Positions 33,807 to 42,016 of a stretch of DNA of 64,000 nucleotides are shown in pieces. Below the pieces are notes generated by a model. That model searched no databases. It saw only the letters and a list, made by a program, of their open reading frames with translations, and was not told the origin of the DNA. Within the stretch, counting starts at the first letter, position 1. Each line of letters starts with the position of its first letter. The DNA is from Pelagerythrobacter aerophilus. Lineage in GTDB: Bacteria > Pseudomonadota > Alphaproteobacteria > Sphingomonadales > Sphingomonadaceae. The DNA lies in contig NZ_QXFK01000015.1 of NCBI RefSeq assembly GCF_003581645.1, positions 124,001-188,000 of the forward strand, written 5' to 3'. The position numbers and the translations under genes are program-made.

Positions 33807-35033
33807 TTAAACGAGCATCTGCCGCGCGGGACCGTGGCCGAGGAAGTCCGCCGGCGATGCCGTCGCACCGTAGGCTCCGGCGCAGAACACGGCGACGAGA
33901 TCGCCAACCTCGGCGCGCGGCAGGTGGGCCTGGTCGGCCAGCCGGTCGAGGGGCGTGCACAGGCATCCGACGACGTTGGCCTCTTCCTCGGGCACGGCGT
34001 CGAAGTGCGTTGCGATCGCCAGCGGATAGTTCCGGCGGACGACGGTGCCGAAGTTGCCCGAGGCGGCGAGCTGGTGGTGCAGGCCGCCGTCGGTGATGAG
34101 GAAGGTCTGGCCGTGGCTGATCTTCCGGTCGATTATGCGGGTCAGATAGACCCCCGCCTCGCCCACGAGATAGCGACCGAGTTCGATGCAAAGCTCGGTT
34201 GCCGCGAGGTTGTCCGGCAGTTCCGCGAAGCGATCGGAGAGCGCCGCGCCGACTGCCTGGATGTCGAGCGGCGTGTCGCCATTGAAGTAGGGGATGCCGA
34301 AGCCGCCGCCCATGTTGAGCTTGGGCAAGGCCGCGCCGATCTCGCCCGCGAGCCGGTCGGCCAGTGCAAGCACGTTGGCCTGGGTCTCGATGATCGCCTC
34401 GGCGTCGAGCGCCTGGCTGCCGGTGAAAATGTGCAGCCCGCGCCATTCCGCGCCCGCTGCAATGATCTTGCGCGCGAGAGCGGGCACTCGCTCCTCGTCG
34501 ATCCCGAACTGCTTGGCGCCGCCGCCCATCTTCATACCCGATCCGCGCAGCTCGAATGAGGGGTTCACGCGGATCGCCAGGCGAGGCCGAACTCCGCGCC
34601 TTTCGGCGATTGCCAGCGCGCGTCGTGCTTCTCCCTCAGATTCGAGGTTGATCGTGCAACTGGCTGATATCGCGAACTCAAGTTCCTCGTCGCGTTTTCC
34701 CGGACCGGCAAAGCTCACCCATGCGGGATCGATGCCCGCCTCGCCAAGCCTCGCGAGTTCGCCCGCCGACGCGACATCGAAACCGTCGACCAGTCCGGCC
34801 ATGAATTCCAGCACGGGCGCGTGAGGATTGGCCTTGATCGCGTAGTTGATCCCCAGCCGCTCGGGCATGGTGTCCCGCAGGGCCGCCGCCCGGCCGCGCA
34901 GCATGTCGCGCGAATAGACGAACAGGGGCGTCGCCCCTGCCTCCGCGACCAGATCGCTTGCCTTGCGCCCACCGATGGCGAGTTCGCCGTCGACTGCCAC
35001 AAAACCGTCCGGAATGGGACCAAGAGGCTTCAT
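33807..35033 (-). CDS. PLP-dependent decarboxylase, exosortase A system-associated
   Basis: A 408-residue fold-type III (alanine racemase-like) decarboxylase related to diaminopimelate and ornithine decarboxylases (TIGR03099 type). Lys67 in INYAIKANPH is the PLP lysine, the glycine-rich phosphate loop is in KLNMGGGFGIPYF, and the catalytic Cys region is VVGCLCTPLDRL. The natural substrate is unknown; next to an AMP ligase and an ACP it probably makes an amine or decarboxylated amino acid for transfer. The ATG overlaps the ligase stop as ATGA. Confidence 0.9.
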   Translation of the reverse strand: MKPLGPIPDGFVAVDGELAIGGRKASDLVAEAGATPLFVYSRDMLRGRAAALRDTMPERLGINYAIKANPHAPVLEFMAGLVDGFDVASAGELARLGEAGIDPAWVSFAGPGKRDEELEFAISASCTINLESEGEARRALAIAERRGVRPRLAIRVNPSFELRGSGMKMGGGAKQFGIDEERVPALARKIIAAGAEWRGLHIFTGSQALDAEAIIETQANVLALADRLAGEIGAALPKLNMGGGFGIPYFNGDTPLDIQAVGAALSDRFAELPDNLAATELCIELGRYLVGEAGVYLTRIIDRKISHGQTFLITDGGLHHQLAASGNFGTVVRRNYPLAIATHFDAVPEEEANVVGCLCTPLDRLADQAHLPRAEVGDLVAVFCAGAYGATASPADFLGHGPARQMLV

Positions 35034-36556
35034 CCTACGATCCCCCGTGCAATGGCAGTTCGGTCGAGCTTGCCGTTCGGATTGGTCGGCAGCGCCTCGC
35101 GCCAGTGGATGACCTTGGGCTGCATGAAGTTGGGCAGGTCCTTCGCCAGCGCCTTGGGCAGCCGCTCCTCGGCATCGTCCGCCCCGGCAGCGGCGCGTAC
35201 GACAAGGTGCACGGCGTGGCCCAGCCGTTCATCGGGCACGCCGAGCGCGACCGCTTCGGCCACCAGCCCGGTTGCGATCGCCGCGTCCTCGATTTCCTGC
35301 GGGCTGATCCGGTTGCCCGCGCTCTTGATCATCGCGTCTCGCCGGCCGACGAAATAGAGGAACCCGTCCGCATCGCGTCGGACGCGGTCGCCCGACCACA
35401 CGGCCGTGCCGCCATATTCGGATTCCGCCGGAGCGGGCTTGAACCGCTCCGCCGTCCGCTCGGCATCCTGCCAGTAACCTTGCGCGACGAGCGGGCCGCA
35501 ATGCACCAGCTCGCCCTCCTCGCCAGCTGGAGTAACCTTGCCATCGTCGCCGATCACGAGGATTTCGGCAAAGGGGATCGCCTTACCCATCGAGGTTGGA
35601 TGCGTATCGACCAGCGCCGGATCGAGGTAGGTGGAACGGAAGGCTTCAGTCAGGCCATACATGGGAAAAAGTCGTGCCTGCGGGAAGATATCGCGCAAAT
35701 CTCGCACGAGATCGACGGTCAGCGCACCGCCCGTGTTGGTCAGGCGTCGCAGAGGCGCCACCGCATCTGCCGGCCAGTCGAGATCGGTCAGTTGCACCCA
35801 CAGCGGCGGCACTGCAGCCAGCGTCGTGACGCCATGGCGCGCGCAGGCCTTCGCAACGTCGCGCGGAAAGAGATAGTCGAGCGGCACCACGCAGGCGCCC
35901 GCGTACCAACTGTTGAGGAGCTGGTTCTGCCCGTAGTCGAACGACAGTGGCAGGACCGCGAGCGTCACGTCGTCGCTCGCGATCCCGAGATAGTGCGACA
36001 CACTGACCGCCCCAAGCCACATGTTCGCGTGGCTCAGCATCACCCCCTTGGGGCGTCCGGTAGAACCGCTGGTGTAGAGGATGGCGGCAAGCTCGTCCGG
36101 ATCGGCCTCGGAGGGTCCCAGCGAACCCTCGAACGCCCCGATTGCCGCGAGGGCGCCGTCTTCCGCCAAAGCGCGACAATGCCCGGGCAGATCGCCCTGC
36201 TCCAGCGTCTTCAACCGTGCCTCGGTCGCGAGCAGCAGGCGCGCGCCGCTGTCGGCGAGGATATGCGCGACTTGCGCGTGCTTGAGCAGCGGGTTGATCG
36301 GGACATGGACGAGCCCGGCGCGTGCGCAGGCGAGCGGCAGCAGACAGGTCAGTTCGCCCTTGGCCGCCCAGCTCGCCACCCGCTCCCCGCGCCCGGGTAC
36401 CTGGCTCTGCAACCATGCCGCCATGCGAGCGACACGGGTTCTTAAGTCCTTGTGGGTAAGCGTGCCCTCGCGCAGCACCAGCGCGGGTGCATCCGGCTCA
36501 CCACGTTCGGCGAGATGGTCGAGCGGCCGGGGGACTGGGTCTGGTGCGAGGGACAT
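35030..36556 (-). CDS. Acyl-CoA/amino-acid ligase (AMP-forming), exosortase A system-associated
   Basis: A 508-residue adenylate-forming enzyme (TIGR03098 type). The phosphate-binding motif is ILYTSGSTGRPKG, the core motifs are FPMYGLTEAFRSTYL and GDRVRRDADGFLYFVGRRDAMIK, and the catalytic lysine lies in LPTNPNGKLDR near the end. It should activate a carboxylic or amino acid and load it on the ACP encoded at 37.6 kb (inference). The start is uncertain: ATG 36556 is listed, and ATG 36577 is possible. Either way only 5 to 26 bases separate it from the divergent acyltransferase. Confidence 0.9.
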   Translation of the reverse strand: MSLAPDPVPRPLDHLAERGEPDAPALVLREGTLTHKDLRTRVARMAAWLQSQVPGRGERVASWAAKGELTCLLPLACARAGLVHVPINPLLKHAQVAHILADSGARLLLATEARLKTLEQGDLPGHCRALAEDGALAAIGAFEGSLGPSEADPDELAAILYTSGSTGRPKGVMLSHANMWLGAVSVSHYLGIASDDVTLAVLPLSFDYGQNQLLNSWYAGACVVPLDYLFPRDVAKACARHGVTTLAAVPPLWVQLTDLDWPADAVAPLRRLTNTGGALTVDLVRDLRDIFPQARLFPMYGLTEAFRSTYLDPALVDTHPTSMGKAIPFAEILVIGDDGKVTPAGEEGELVHCGPLVAQGYWQDAERTAERFKPAPAESEYGGTAVWSGDRVRRDADGFLYFVGRRDAMIKSAGNRISPQEIEDAAIATGLVAEAVALGVPDERLGHAVHLVVRAAAGADDAEERLPKALAKDLPNFMQPKVIHWREALPTNPNGKLDRTAIARGIVG

Positions 36557-36582
36557 CTGAGCTTTCGAGGAACGCATAGGAA

Positions 36583-37569
36583 GTGATCGCCGCCAGCTAT
36601 CACGATGAGGTTAACGTCTTGCAAGGGACGATCCAACAGGCGTCCTCGCCCTTCGAGCGGCCCGAGTGGTTCGCGTTGCTGGCCGAGAGCGGGATCAGCC
36701 CCTTCATCGCGCTGGCGCGGGACGAGGAGAGGACCGCCGCGCTTGCGCTCACCCGCGCCAACGGCCGGCTGGAACCGCTGCGCAACTGGTACAGCTTCAC
36801 CTGGCGTCAGCTTACGCCGGACGGGCCGCAGGCGGAGCAGCTGCTTGCAGGCCTTGCCCGCGATCTCAAGCGGCAGGCACACCGCGTCACGCTATGGCCG
36901 GTGCCGGACGAGGACGGCTCCGCCACCCGGCTCGAGCGGGCATTCCGCAAGGCGGGCTGGCTGGTCGCGCGGGAGCAATGCGATCACAATCACGTGCTCG
37001 AGGTGAACGGGCGCAGCTTCGCCGAATACTGGGCGTCGCGGCCGGGCCGGATGCGGACGACACTCAAGCGCAAGGCGAAGAAGGTCGAAGTCACCATACG
37101 CGAACACTTCGACGCGGCCGACTGGGCGGCTTACGAGGCAATCTACGCCGAAAGCTGGAAGCCCGAGGAAGGCACGCCCGACCTGCTTCGCCGCTTTGCC
37201 GAGGCTGAGGGAGAAGCGGGCCGTATCCGCCTTGCGGTCGCACGGCATGAGGGCGAACCGGTGGCTGCGCAGTTCTGGACGGTCGAGAACGGCACCGCCT
37301 ACATCCACAAGCTCGCTCACCTCGAAAGCCGCAAGGAACTCTCGGCCGGCACCACGCTGACCGCTGCGCTGTTCGAACACGTGATCGACCGCGACCGTGT
37401 CGCGCTGGTCGATTTCGGGACCGGTAACGACGGCTACAAGGCGGACTGGATGGAGATCGTCCGCCCGCGCTTCCGGCTCGACTGCCTCGATCCCCGGCAG
37501 CCGCGCGCCTGGCCCGCGCTGGCCAAGCGCTTCGTTCGCCGCCTTGCACCCGCTTCCGGGCGAGGCTAA
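36583..37569 (+). CDS. GNAT/FemAB-like acyltransferase, exosortase A module
   Basis: A 328-residue protein with the Acetyltransf_6 (BioF2-like) fold. The core is RIRLAVARHEGEPVAAQFWT with LEHV-type strands after it, and it ends in DFGTGNDGYKADWM, a motif of FemAB-like transferases. With the adjacent ACP it is a candidate to move an acyl or aminoacyl group from carrier to a sugar. It starts with GTG at 36583; a TTG further in is an alternative. The very short distance to the divergent ligase means its promoter lies inside the ligase gene. Confidence 0.78.
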   Translation: MIAASYHDEVNVLQGTIQQASSPFERPEWFALLAESGISPFIALARDEERTAALALTRANGRLEPLRNWYSFTWRQLTPDGPQAEQLLAGLARDLKRQAHRVTLWPVPDEDGSATRLERAFRKAGWLVAREQCDHNHVLEVNGRSFAEYWASRPGRMRTTLKRKAKKVEVTIREHFDAADWAAYEAIYAESWKPEEGTPDLLRRFAEAEGEAGRIRLAVARHEGEPVAAQFWTVENGTAYIHKLAHLESRKELSAGTTLTAALFEHVIDRDRVALVDFGTGNDGYKADWMEIVRPRFRLDCLDPRQPRAWPALAKRFVRRLAPASGRG

Positions 37570-37591
37570 GGGCGGCGCGCCGAATTGCAGA

Positions 37592-37617
37592 GCCAAATTT
37601 CAGGGCCAAATTTCAGG
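37592..37617 (+). repeat. Tandem 13-base duplication before the ACP gene
   Basis: GCCAAATTTCAGG occurs twice in direct succession (37592-37604 and 37605-37617). The second copy runs into the CAGGGGAC ribosome site of the ACP gene, so the duplication may have created or moved that site. Confidence 0.6.
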
Positions 37618-37631
37618 GGACGAGCCCGAAT

Positions 37632-37913
37632 ATGACCGAACTTGCGCCAAGCCGCAGCGATATCGACACAAAGTTGCGCGCGATTCTGCGCGACGTGCTC
37701 GGGCTCGATGCGGAACGGGTCGAGCGCTTCGATGGCGGCACCGGCCTGTTCGGCCATCTGCCCGAGCTCGATTCGATGGCCGTCGCCGGCCTACTGACCG
37801 AGATGGAAGACCGCCTCGACATCATCATCGAGGATGACGACGTCGATGGCGAAATGCTGGAGACCTACGGCGGGCTGCTCGCCTTTGCCGAGGCGAAAGT
37901 CGTCGAAAACTGA
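37632..37913 (+). CDS. Acyl carrier protein, exosortase A system-associated
   Basis: A 93-residue carrier protein. Ser48 in LPELDSMAVAGLL is the phosphopantetheine attachment site, and helix and loop lengths fit an ACP/PCP. It is separate from the fatty-acid ACP and is predicted to carry the product of the ligase encoded divergently. Its TGA stop overlaps an in-frame CTG that is the likely start of the next gene. Confidence 0.9.
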   Translation: MTELAPSRSDIDTKLRAILRDVLGLDAERVERFDGGTGLFGHLPELDSMAVAGLLTEMEDRLDIIIEDDDVDGEMLETYGGLLAFAEAKVVEN

Positions 37914-38602
37914 CGGGACGTGCTTTCACGACCTGGCCCTGCCCGAGCATCGGGGGCGGCACGCACGAGGAAATCGCGCTCACCTTCGGCGGCAAGCGCG
38001 CCGCGCGCGTGCTCGTGCTGCCCGCCCTGTTCGACGAGGCGAACAAGCTGCGGCGGCTGACCGTGGAGGTCATGCAGCGCCTCGATGCGGCAGGGATCGA
38101 CTCGGCGCTGCCCGACCTCCCCGGCTGCAACGAGAGCCGCCAGCCACTGGACGCGCAGTCGCTCGACCACTGGCGCGCGTGCGCAATGGCTGCCGCGGCG
38201 CATTTCTCCGCCACCCATGTCTTGACCCTGCGCGGCGGGGTGCTGGCCGCTCCGCCCGAAATGCCGGGCTGGAATTACGCCCCTGTCGCTGGCCGGCAGG
38301 TGCTGCGCTCGATGCTGCGCGCCCGCACGATCGCTGCGCGCGAGGCCGGCCGCGAGGAGACGATCGAGGCGCTTCAGCAACTCGGCCGACGCGAAGGTGT
38401 GGAGCTGGCCGGCTGGCCGCTCGGCGCCAAGCTGTTCGCGCAGCTCGAGGACGCCGCGCCGCAGCCTGACTCGGCTCAGGTCGAGATCGATCAGGGAACA
38501 ATCGGCGGAGGCGGCCTGTGGCTGCGCGCTGAGCCCGACGAAGCGCCGGAGCAGGCCGATACGCTGGCGGCAGCCGTCGCGATGGGCATCAGCACGGTAT
38601 GA
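37910..38602 (+). CDS. Alpha/beta hydrolase 2-like protein, exosortase A system (probable CTG start)
   Basis: A 230-residue protein resembling hydrolase 2 of exosortase A loci (TIGR03101): VLVLPALFDEANKLRR and SALPDLPGCNESRQ match the family's oxyanion and Asp regions. At the nucleophile elbow it has THVLTLRGGVL, with no serine or cysteine, so it may be non-catalytic or a partner of hydrolase 1. No ATG, GTG or TTG is available before GTG 38009, which would delete the first strand (EEIALTFGGKRAARVLVLP). The CTG at 37910 overlaps the ACP stop as CTGA and gives a full N-terminus. Confidence 0.7.
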   Translation: MTGRAFTTWPCPSIGGGTHEEIALTFGGKRAARVLVLPALFDEANKLRRLTVEVMQRLDAAGIDSALPDLPGCNESRQPLDAQSLDHWRACAMAAAAHFSATHVLTLRGGVLAAPPEMPGWNYAPVAGRQVLRSMLRARTIAAREAGREETIEALQQLGRREGVELAGWPLGAKLFAQLEDAAPQPDSAQVEIDQGTIGGGGLWLRAEPDEAPEQADTLAAAVAMGISTV

Positions 38603-39375
38603 AGCGCCTACCGCTCACTTTCGCGTGCGAGGACTCGATACTGGCCGGGACGCTGGACACGGCGCCCGCCTCGATCGGCCTGCTGATGGTCAGCGGCGGC
38701 AACGAGATCCGCTCGGGTGCATTCTCCGGCCAGGCGCAGCTCGCCGCACGCATCCAGAAGGCGGGCTTCCCAGTGTTCCGCTTCGACCGCCGCGGCGTCG
38801 GCGACAGCGAGGGCGAGAACCGCGGCTTTCGCAAGAGCCGCAAGGACATCGTCGCCGCGCTCGACGCCTTCCGGGCCATTGCACCGCAGATGAACCGGGT
38901 GATCGGCTTCGGCAATTGCGACGCCGCCAGCGCGCTGATGCTCGCGAGGGGCGCAGGTTTCGACGCGCTGGTGCTTTCCAATCCGTGGACGGTCGAGGGC
39001 GACGACGACGCCATCCCCCCGCCCGAGGCGGTGCGGGCTCGCTATGCCGAGAAGCTGAAGAATCCGAAGGAGCTGGCGCGGCTCGTCACCGGCAAGGTCG
39101 ATCTCGGCAAGCTCGCGCGCGGGATCGCCAAGGCGGCGTTGCCGAAGTCGGCGCCCAGCTCACTGGCGCAGGAGATGAAGGCCGGGCTGGAGGCATTCGA
39201 CGGGCCGGTTCGAATTCTGCTGGCCGACGCGGACCGGACCGCGCAGGCCTTTGCCTCCGCCTGGGACTCGGCCGACGAGCGCGTGAGCTACTGCAAGGGC
39301 GCGACGCATGCCTATGTCGAGCCCGAGGCGCGCGAGTGGCTCTATCAGCAATTGCTCGCGGCGTTGCGCGCCTAG
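38599..39375 (+). CDS. Alpha/beta hydrolase 1, exosortase A system-associated
   Basis: A 258-residue alpha/beta hydrolase (TIGR03100 type). The oxyanion region is MVSGGNEIRSGAFSGQ, the Asp motif is RFDRRGVGDSEG, and the nucleophile elbow GFGNCDAAS puts Cys107 where most members of the fold have serine. The late histidine is in KGATHAYV. A cysteine nucleophile suggests thioester chemistry, such as release or transfer from the ACP (inference). The start overlaps the preceding stop as ATGA. Its TAG stop shares the palindrome CTAG with the stop of the convergent ferredoxin gene. Confidence 0.88.
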   Translation: MKRLPLTFACEDSILAGTLDTAPASIGLLMVSGGNEIRSGAFSGQAQLAARIQKAGFPVFRFDRRGVGDSEGENRGFRKSRKDIVAALDAFRAIAPQMNRVIGFGNCDAASALMLARGAGFDALVLSNPWTVEGDDDAIPPPEAVRARYAEKLKNPKELARLVTGKVDLGKLARGIAKAALPKSAPSSLAQEMKAGLEAFDGPVRILLADADRTAQAFASAWDSADERVSYCKGATHAYVEPEAREWLYQQLLAALRA

Positions 39376-39707
39376 ATCACGCTCATGTCCCGGCTCTCCG
39401 CCGGAACGCGGACTTCCAGGCCGTCGAGTTCGTCCGAAAGCACGATCTGACACGAGAGGCGGCTCGTGCGCTGAACCCCTGCGGCGAGGTCGAGCATGTC
39501 TTCCTCGTCCTCACTCGCGTCGGGCAGGCGAGCGAACCATTCGGCGGCAACGATCACATGACAGGTCGAGCAGGCCATCTGCCCTTCGCAGGTTCCCTCC
39601 AGCGGCATTCCGGCCGCCTGCGCCACCTCCAGCAGCGGGGTGCCCGCCTCGCCCTCGGCCTCTACCACGCGGCCCCGCGGCGTGACGAAGCGCACGCGCA
39701 CGCTCAC
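39372..39707 (-). CDS. [2Fe-2S] ferredoxin, adrenodoxin type
   Basis: A 111-residue ferredoxin. The cluster ligands are in GTCEGQMACSTCHV plus a distal Cys in SRLSCQIVLSDELDG, the adrenodoxin/ISC-type spacing. It may supply electrons to cluster assembly or to a cytochrome P450-type partner. The GTG start overlaps the cysteine desulfurase stop as GTGA, favouring a role with that enzyme. Confidence 0.9.
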   Translation of the reverse strand: MSVRVRFVTPRGRVVEAEGEAGTPLLEVAQAAGMPLEGTCEGQMACSTCHVIVAAEWFARLPDASEDEEDMLDLAAGVQRTSRLSCQIVLSDELDGLEVRVPAESRDMSVI

Positions 39708-40783
39708 ACGCCCTGCGCCTCCGCCGCCGCATTGATGAGACCGGCGGCCTCCTCGATCTCGGCGAGCGTGGTGTAGCGGCCGAACCCGAGCCGGATCGAA
39801 CTCTTCGCCTGCGCATCGGTGAGGCCGATCGCGCGCAGTACGTGGCTCGGCGCGCCCGAGCCGCTGGCACAGGCGGACCCGGCAGAAAACATGACCTCGC
39901 GGCAGTCGCTCATCAGCCGCGCGACGTCGAGCCCGTCCTTGCGGATGTTCAGGTTGCCATGCCAGCGCGCCTCCGCGCTGCCGTTGAGCGTCCAGTCGGC
40001 GAACAGCTCGCGCGCACGGCGCCAGAGCGTTTCGATATGCGCGGCGTCCTCCGCCATCCGCGCCTTCGCAAGCTCGGCCGCCGCGCCGAAGGCTGCGCAG
40101 AGCGCAGGGCTCAGCGTGCCCGAGCGGATGCCTTCCTGCAGCCCGCCGGTGACCTGCGGATCGAGCTCCAGCCCATCACGCACCCACAGCGCGCCGATAC
40201 CCTTGGGCCCGTGCATCTTGTGCGCGCTGATCGCAATCATGTCGGCGCCGGCGATCTCCCGCTTGCCGCAGGCCTGGACTGCGTCGCACAGGAACAGCGC
40301 ACCCTTTTCCTGTGCGCGGTGGTGCCACTCGGCGACCGGCTGAACGGTGCCGATCTCGTTGTTGACCGACATGACGGCAACGAGCCCGATATCCTCCGGC
40401 AGCTCAGTCGCGAGATCGGTCAGCCCCTCTCGGTCGACCGGAATCTCCGTCACCCGGCCGAGCGCCCGGGCCGTGTCGCGCACCGAGGCGTGCTCGATCG
40501 CTGAGCAGGCAATCCCGGCCTTCCGGCGGCCTGCCGAACCGCGCATCGCGAGATTGACCGCCTCGCAAGCATTGCCGGTGAAGATCACCCGGCCGCCCGG
40601 CGGGAGCAGCGCCGCGACTCGCTCGCGCGCCACCTCGACCGCCGCCGCCGCCTGCCTGCCCATGCGATGCGGGCTGTGCGGGTTGGCGAAGCCGGTGCTG
40701 TCGGGGCCATCGAGCCAGCGCAGCATCGCCTCGCGTGCTTCGGGCGCGAGCGGGGTGGTAGCTTGGTAGTCGAGATAGATCAT
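39704..40783 (-). CDS. Cysteine desulfurase (NifS/IscS-like), copy A
   Basis: A 359-residue class V aminotransferase-fold enzyme that takes sulfur from cysteine. It begins MIYLDYQATTPLAPEAREAM. The PLP lysine is in IAISAHKMHGPKG, and the active-site Cys is in VMFSAGSACASGSGAPSH. The ATG at 40783 follows AAAGGG; a start 12 codons upstream is possible. It is coupled to the ferredoxin. A second, different cysteine desulfurase precedes it on the same strand. Confidence 0.92.
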   Translation of the reverse strand: MIYLDYQATTPLAPEAREAMLRWLDGPDSTGFANPHSPHRMGRQAAAAVEVARERVAALLPPGGRVIFTGNACEAVNLAMRGSAGRRKAGIACSAIEHASVRDTARALGRVTEIPVDREGLTDLATELPEDIGLVAVMSVNNEIGTVQPVAEWHHRAQEKGALFLCDAVQACGKREIAGADMIAISAHKMHGPKGIGALWVRDGLELDPQVTGGLQEGIRSGTLSPALCAAFGAAAELAKARMAEDAAHIETLWRRARELFADWTLNGSAEARWHGNLNIRKDGLDVARLMSDCREVMFSAGSACASGSGAPSHVLRAIGLTDAQAKSSIRLGFGRYTTLAEIEEAAGLINAAAEAQGV

Positions 40784-40852
40784 GCGGCGCCCTTTGGCAT
40801 CAATTGCGCTCTCCGTCATCCCAGCGAACGCCGGATGACGAAACGTGAGGGA

Positions 40853-41998
40853 TTATGCGTTCGACAGCTCCGCCCAGGCCTCGGCAAAGCGGTCGAGTTC
40901 CTCCGCCGTCGTGCTCCAGCCGAGACTGACGCGGATCGTGCGGGCGGCGGTCTCGTCGTCCACTCCGAAGGCCTCGAGCACGCGGCTCTTCTTCAGGGTG
41001 CCCGACGAGCAGGCGCTTCCAGCCGAGACCGCGAAACCCATGGCATCGAGCCGGATCAGCAGCGCCTGCGCGCTGAGGGCGGGATGCGTGAGAGCGAGGA
41101 TATGCCCGCATTGCACCGCGCCGGGCATGACCCGCCGATCAGCCAGAGCAGCGGCGAACGACTGTCGCTGCGCCTCGCTGGTCGTCCAGCCGCCCAGCCT
41201 GCCTGCCTCCAGCGCGGCGGCAAAGCCGAGGATTGTGGGCAGGTTCTCGGTCCCGGCGCGATAGCCCCGCTCGTGCCCGCCGACCGGTTCGAGCATGGCG
41301 AAGTCACGCACGAGCAGCGCCCCCACACCGACCGGCCCACCGAGCTTGTGCGCCGAGACGACCACCATGTCGGCATCCGGCAGCGGCAGCTTCCCTGCGG
41401 ACTGCGAGCAATCGGCAAGCAGCAGTGCGCCCGCCGCGTGGACACGGCTCCGAAGCGTGCCGGCATCGCTGGGCCAGACGAGCGTTCCCGTTTCCGGATT
41501 GACCTGCTGAACCGCTACGACCGCACGGCCAGGCTGCGCCAGCGCGGCGTCCAGCGCGGCGGGATCGACTTCGCCCGCGAGGACAGGCAGCACCGCAGCA
41601 TCGGGTGCCGCCCGGAACACCGCGTCGTGCTCGACCGCCGAGACGATCCGGCGATCGGCCTTCGCCCGCTGCAGGGCGATGGCCAGCGCCTCGCTCGCAC
41701 CCGAGGTGAAGATGACCTCTCCCGGCCAACCAAGCGCTGCCTTGACCCGTGCCCGGGCGTCCTCCAGCGCGGCCTTGGCCTTGCGCCCTTCCGCATGCGG
41801 GCTGGAGGGATTGGCCCACAGACCGAAACCCTCCTCCATCGCCGCGCGCGCTTCGGGGCGCAGCGGTGTGGTGGCGGCATGATCGAGATAGATGCGGTCC
41901 GGGATGGGGCGATGCTCGAAAGAATTGCGATTTCGGGTCGCCGCACTATATAGCCACCGACTTCGCGCACGCCACCCGGTCTGCAGCGGAACCCACAT
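40853..41998 (-). CDS. Cysteine desulfurase (NifS/IscS-like), copy B
   Basis: A protein of up to 381 residues, similar to copy A but clearly distinct in sequence. It has RIYLDHAATTPLRPEAR, the PLP lysine in VVVSAHKLGGPVG and the active Cys in FAVSAGSACSSGTLKKSR. The only canonical start gives a 35-residue extension (MWVPLQTGWRARSRW...) not expected in the family. A promoter-like element (41925-41952) for the divergent gene lies inside that extension, so the true start may be a rare codon just before RIYLDHA. The end is solid; the start is unresolved. Confidence 0.85.
   Translation of the reverse strand: MWVPLQTGWRARSRWLYSAATRNRNSFEHRPIPDRIYLDHAATTPLRPEARAAMEEGFGLWANPSSPHAEGRKAKAALEDARARVKAALGWPGEVIFTSGASEALAIALQRAKADRRIVSAVEHDAVFRAAPDAAVLPVLAGEVDPAALDAALAQPGRAVVAVQQVNPETGTLVWPSDAGTLRSRVHAAGALLLADCSQSAGKLPLPDADMVVVSAHKLGGPVGVGALLVRDFAMLEPVGGHERGYRAGTENLPTILGFAAALEAGRLGGWTTSEAQRQSFAAALADRRVMPGAVQCGHILALTHPALSAQALLIRLDAMGFAVSAGSACSSGTLKKSRVLEAFGVDDETAARTIRVSLGWSTTAEELDRFAEAWAELSNA
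41925..41952 (+). promoter_or_regulatory. Candidate promoter of the alpha/beta hydrolase at 42017
   Basis: TTGCGA (41925-41930) and TATATA (41947-41952) are separated by 16 bases, about 65 bases before the ATG at 42017. TATATAG is one of the most AT-rich spots in this GC-rich region. Confidence 0.55.
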
Positions 41999-42016
41999 CT
42001 CCGGCAGGATTCCCCA

